Made by a program: the position numbers and the translations under genes. A stretch of 64,000 nt of DNA from Pteria penguin (Eukaryota; Mollusca; Bivalvia; Pterioida; Pteriidae), in the NCBI GenBank assembly GCA_035048485.1, contig CM068584.1, positions 57,227,739 through 57,291,738 of the forward strand. The letters are read 5' to 3'. How positions within the stretch are numbered: the stretch's first letter is position 1; each line of letters opens with the position of its first letter. Below are positions 60,985 to 64,000 of this stretch, piece after piece. A model generated the notes under the pieces. That model was given only the letters and a program-made list of their open reading frames with translations. It was not told the DNA's origin and ran no database searches.

Positions 60985-61508
60985 ACAAGAGGCCTATGGG
61001 CCAAATTGCTCACCTGCACTATATTTCATAATAGGGGTTTTTGTTATATATTTTTTTACTATGAAAAATATAATGGGAGTAAACAAAAAAATATATGCAT
61101 TTACTTGCATCTTCGCATATTTCTTTAAAATCTTTCTTGAAAGAATTCATTTTTCATACATTATGTACTTTTGGATGACTCTGATGCATTTTATTTGTCT
61201 CGGTAAGCTTAAGATCTGAATAAGTTATCAAATGATAGTACAATTTTCGTGACCTATTTTCGCCTTTTAAAAGTGGCACCACCTGTTGAGACATCTGGAC
61301 AAAAACAATAAACATAGTAAAGAATCATAAGAGTCTGATTGCTACAAAGTGTACTCTAAATCCTTCAAAAATTTAGGAGATAAAGTGGAAAATGTAAACA
61401 CCCCTCCCTCTTTTGGAAACTTTAAAAAAATTTATTTAAAAATAAAAAAAAATGGAGATTTTGAAAAAATTCTTTTGCTGTTACATTCCTTATCAAAATT
61501 ATAATTAA
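60985..61508 (+). repeat. R1 element, truncated
   Basis: Starts AACAAGAGGCCTATGGGCC and GCTCACCTGC, then runs into decayed R1 body and is followed directly by another R1 start at 61509. Confidence 0.6.
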
Positions 61509-62104
61509 ACAAGAGGCCCAAGTGGCCCTATATCACTCACCTGAGCACAATTTGTTCATTCACAAACAAATGACAGCTCAATTTTGGGAGAAGAGTCTGC
61601 ATACTTTCTATTAAATTTTGTGAAATATTGGCCATCTTGGATGATGGATCACATCAATAGATACAGTTGTGGTTGAGGACCTTGAGTATTTGCTTCTTTT
61701 AAGGTTTGGTGAAATTCTGTGCAGTGGTTTGGGATAAAAAGTCAAGAATATGTCATGCAATCACTGCCTTTGGCAGCCATCTTCTATTATGGATCGGCTC
61801 GAAATACACAAACTTTTTAGAGAACCCTTATTACTTACTTCCTATAAGGTTTGGTGAAATTCTGTGCAGCAGTTTTGGAGAAGAAGTTGAAAATGTGTCA
61901 ACAAATCAGGGCCTTGGCAGCCATCTTGGATTACGGATCAACTCGAAAAACACAAACTTGGTAGAGGACATTGAGTACTTACTTCCTCTAAGATTTTTCG
62001 TGGAGTAGAAGTCGTTAAATGTAAAGAGGTTAACGCTGGACGACAAATGACAGCTGGTGCACTATATGACAATAGCTCACTTGAGCTTCACTCAGGTGAG
62101 CTAA
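61509..62104 (+). repeat. R1 element
   Basis: Starts AACAAGAGGCCCAAGTGGCC and CTCACCTGAG; ends GACAATAGCTCACTTGAGC and CTCAGGTGAGCTAA. Three internal units with CCATCTTGGATTACGG or variants. Confidence 0.75.
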
Positions 62105-62625
62105 CATTAAGTCTCTAAACTTCGTTTGGGAAACTTAATGATTAACTTGGTAGAGAACCTACATTACTTCATTTACAGTGATGTTCCATTAATCCCGGCT
62201 CTGATTATCTTGAAAATCCACTTTCCGGACAAGAAAATGCGGGACCTGATTTTGATCCGTTAACTTGGAAGTAAGTAAATATGAGTACGGAATTCCAAAA
62301 GTACTTTAAATTTGCTCCACAAATCCAGACAAAATCTTGCCTTCTAGACGTAGCTGTAGCAAATAACTGCAGTTTTATTAATACATGAAGCCACACAGTT
62401 TAGCTCCTCTATGCCCTAATCGATTGTTTATTTAACAGTTTAAAAACGAAGCATTTACCTGGTCACCTACCTATAGTATATTAATAACCTATCCAATTAA
62501 GAATTGACAGCTTGGGGTGTAGTCAAACATCATCTTAGATGTCAATGATGATAGCTTTTTTTAAATGAGTGTGTACATGCTCATGCCAGAAAAAAAGATT
62601 ACTGTTATATGAATGATAGTAAATA

Positions 62626-63545
62626 CGAGAAACCATCAAGGACAGTATGACCGGATTGCAAAGATGTCTTTGTGAACGTGGACCATGACCCACTGACCTG
62701 CCAAGTGATAGGGATTATCTACATATTGATGCATTAAGTTTGTGAGTACCTATTGCCAAGGGTATGGTTTTCCATACGGTAAACACATAAGTAGTGCAAT
62801 CCAGGTCAAGATAAAAAATTTCGCGTCGTTGGGCAAGACCTCATAAAAGTTAACAAGCTATCTGAGATTCTGTTCACTGAAAAACAGTGTACACTGAAGC
62901 CTGAAGTCAATGTCAAGGTCACCAAGTATGTGTTTAATGGGAAGAGCTCATGAATGTCTACAATCCCTCAAAGTTTGAAGTTGGTTATATCAACAGTAAG
63001 CAAGAAGTCAGCTTAAAGTCAAAAACAGTCTAAGTTCACTGAAGCATGAAGCCAAGGTCACCACAATATGTGTCAGATGGGAAGAACGCATGAATGTCTA
63101 AAATCCCACTAAGTTTGAAGTAGGTAACATTAACAGTATGCAAGAGGTCAGCTTAAAGGCAAAAACAGTCTGTGTTCACTGAAGCGTGAAGTCAAGGTCA
63201 AGGTCACCACAGTATGTGTCGGTTTGGAAGAGTTCATGAATGTCTACAATCCCACTAAGTTTGAAATAGAAAACATTAACAGTATACAAGTGGTCACCCT
63301 AAAGGAAAAAACAGTGTGTGTTCACTGAGGCGTGAAGTCAAGGTCAAGGTCACCAAATTTTGTATTGGTTAAATAGAACTATCATTCAAGTATCTACAAA
63401 CCTACCAACTTTGACATAAGTACCCTTTAGGGTATGGAAGAAACCAAACTAAATGCAAAATGTTGATGCCGTACAGACAGATGGAGAAACAGACAGACGG
63501 ATTTCGCAAATTCATAGACCAGACTTGCTTTGCAATCTGGTCAAA
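62626..63545 (+). repeat. R3 inverted-repeat element
   Basis: Left end GTATGACCGGATTGCAAAG, right end GCTTTGCAATCTGGTC. The body repeats TTCACTGAAGC, AAGGTCAAGGTCACC and CCCACTAAGTTTGAAGTAGG units four times. Its layout matches the R3 copy at 12647-15197 without the R1 insertion. Confidence 0.75.
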
Positions 63546-64000
63546 AAGTGAATGGCCAAATTCGAAACTTACATTGTAAATAAAAATTACTGTTTTTTTA
63601 TGATATTTTGGAGGGGTAATTACTGAAAGTTTTTATATTTAAAGCATGCTTTTTGTATAAATGTGCAATAGCCGGACATAAATTCTTTACAATGCTAATC
63701 ATTGCATATCACAGTAGGGCGTTTGATAAGCCCTCTGATGGCGACAGAAGTGAAATTAGTCGAGTGCAAAGTACATTTATATACAAAGGTGGCTGTAACA
63801 AATAAATAGAGGAAAACGAATTTTAAAATTCAAGCATGTTTTTGAAGTTTGTCTGAAATTAATATATCAAATATATAAGATATTAATATATCAAATACAT
63901 AATAGATATACATGTATATTTCTTCTATACGATTAACGCATAAAAGGAATGTTTGTTTACTTGTGTATTATTGTGTATACACCCCTTCTATAATTCTTCA

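Noticed and set aside
60381..64000. Upstream exon carrying the start of the SET domain
   Set aside because: Donor-like sites at about 62450 and 63568 give stops in the required phase, and the sequence is mostly R1 and R3 repeat.

Overview
The window looks like AT-rich animal DNA, most likely from a marine bivalve mollusc. This is inferred from short exons in long introns, tRNA-derived SINEs, tracts of AAGGTCA and GACAGACGG motifs, and many short inverted-repeat elements. It contains one recognisable host gene. Everything else is intron filled with repeats. I see no prokaryotic signals, rRNA, functional tRNA gene or CRISPR.

The gene is on the minus strand and crosses almost the whole window. 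I could assemble 18 coding exons, from 60380 down to 786, about 4.74 kb of coding sequence or roughly 1,580 residues. All 17 splice junctions keep the reading frame. In order the product has: a KMT5A(SET8)-type SET domain split over two exons (60.2-60.4 and 53.2-53.4 kb); a linker of small exons (53.1, 47.9, 43.0, 37.1 kb); one 1.5-kb exon of Ser/Thr/Pro-rich 25-26-residue repeats (27.9-29.4 kb); a C2HC zinc finger (25.0 kb); a 1.64-kb exon with a C2H2 finger, a Cys/His knuckle and a tyrosine-recombinase (phage-integrase-like) domain (19.1-20.7 kb); three duplicated mini-exons (16.5, 15.9, 11.8 kb); and acidic and Trp-containing C-terminal modules (10.6, 8.7, 2.1, 0.8 kb). Both ends lie outside the window.

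The introns hold at least four dispersed inverted-repeat families, called R1-R4 here. They also hold two tRNA-derived SINE families, several hAT-like elements with short target duplications (one with a broken hAT transposase fragment), tandem arrays with units near 140 bp, a long hairpin, a CpG-rich palindromic element and a possible solo LTR. Several elements are nested, which gives relative insertion orders.

Functional reading: the fusion joins a possible lysine methyltransferase module to zinc fingers and a recombinase-derived DNA-binding or catalytic module. That suggests a chromatin or DNA-targeting protein, possibly derived from a transposon. Function is inferred from domains only; exons were called by eye from splice signals and phase.
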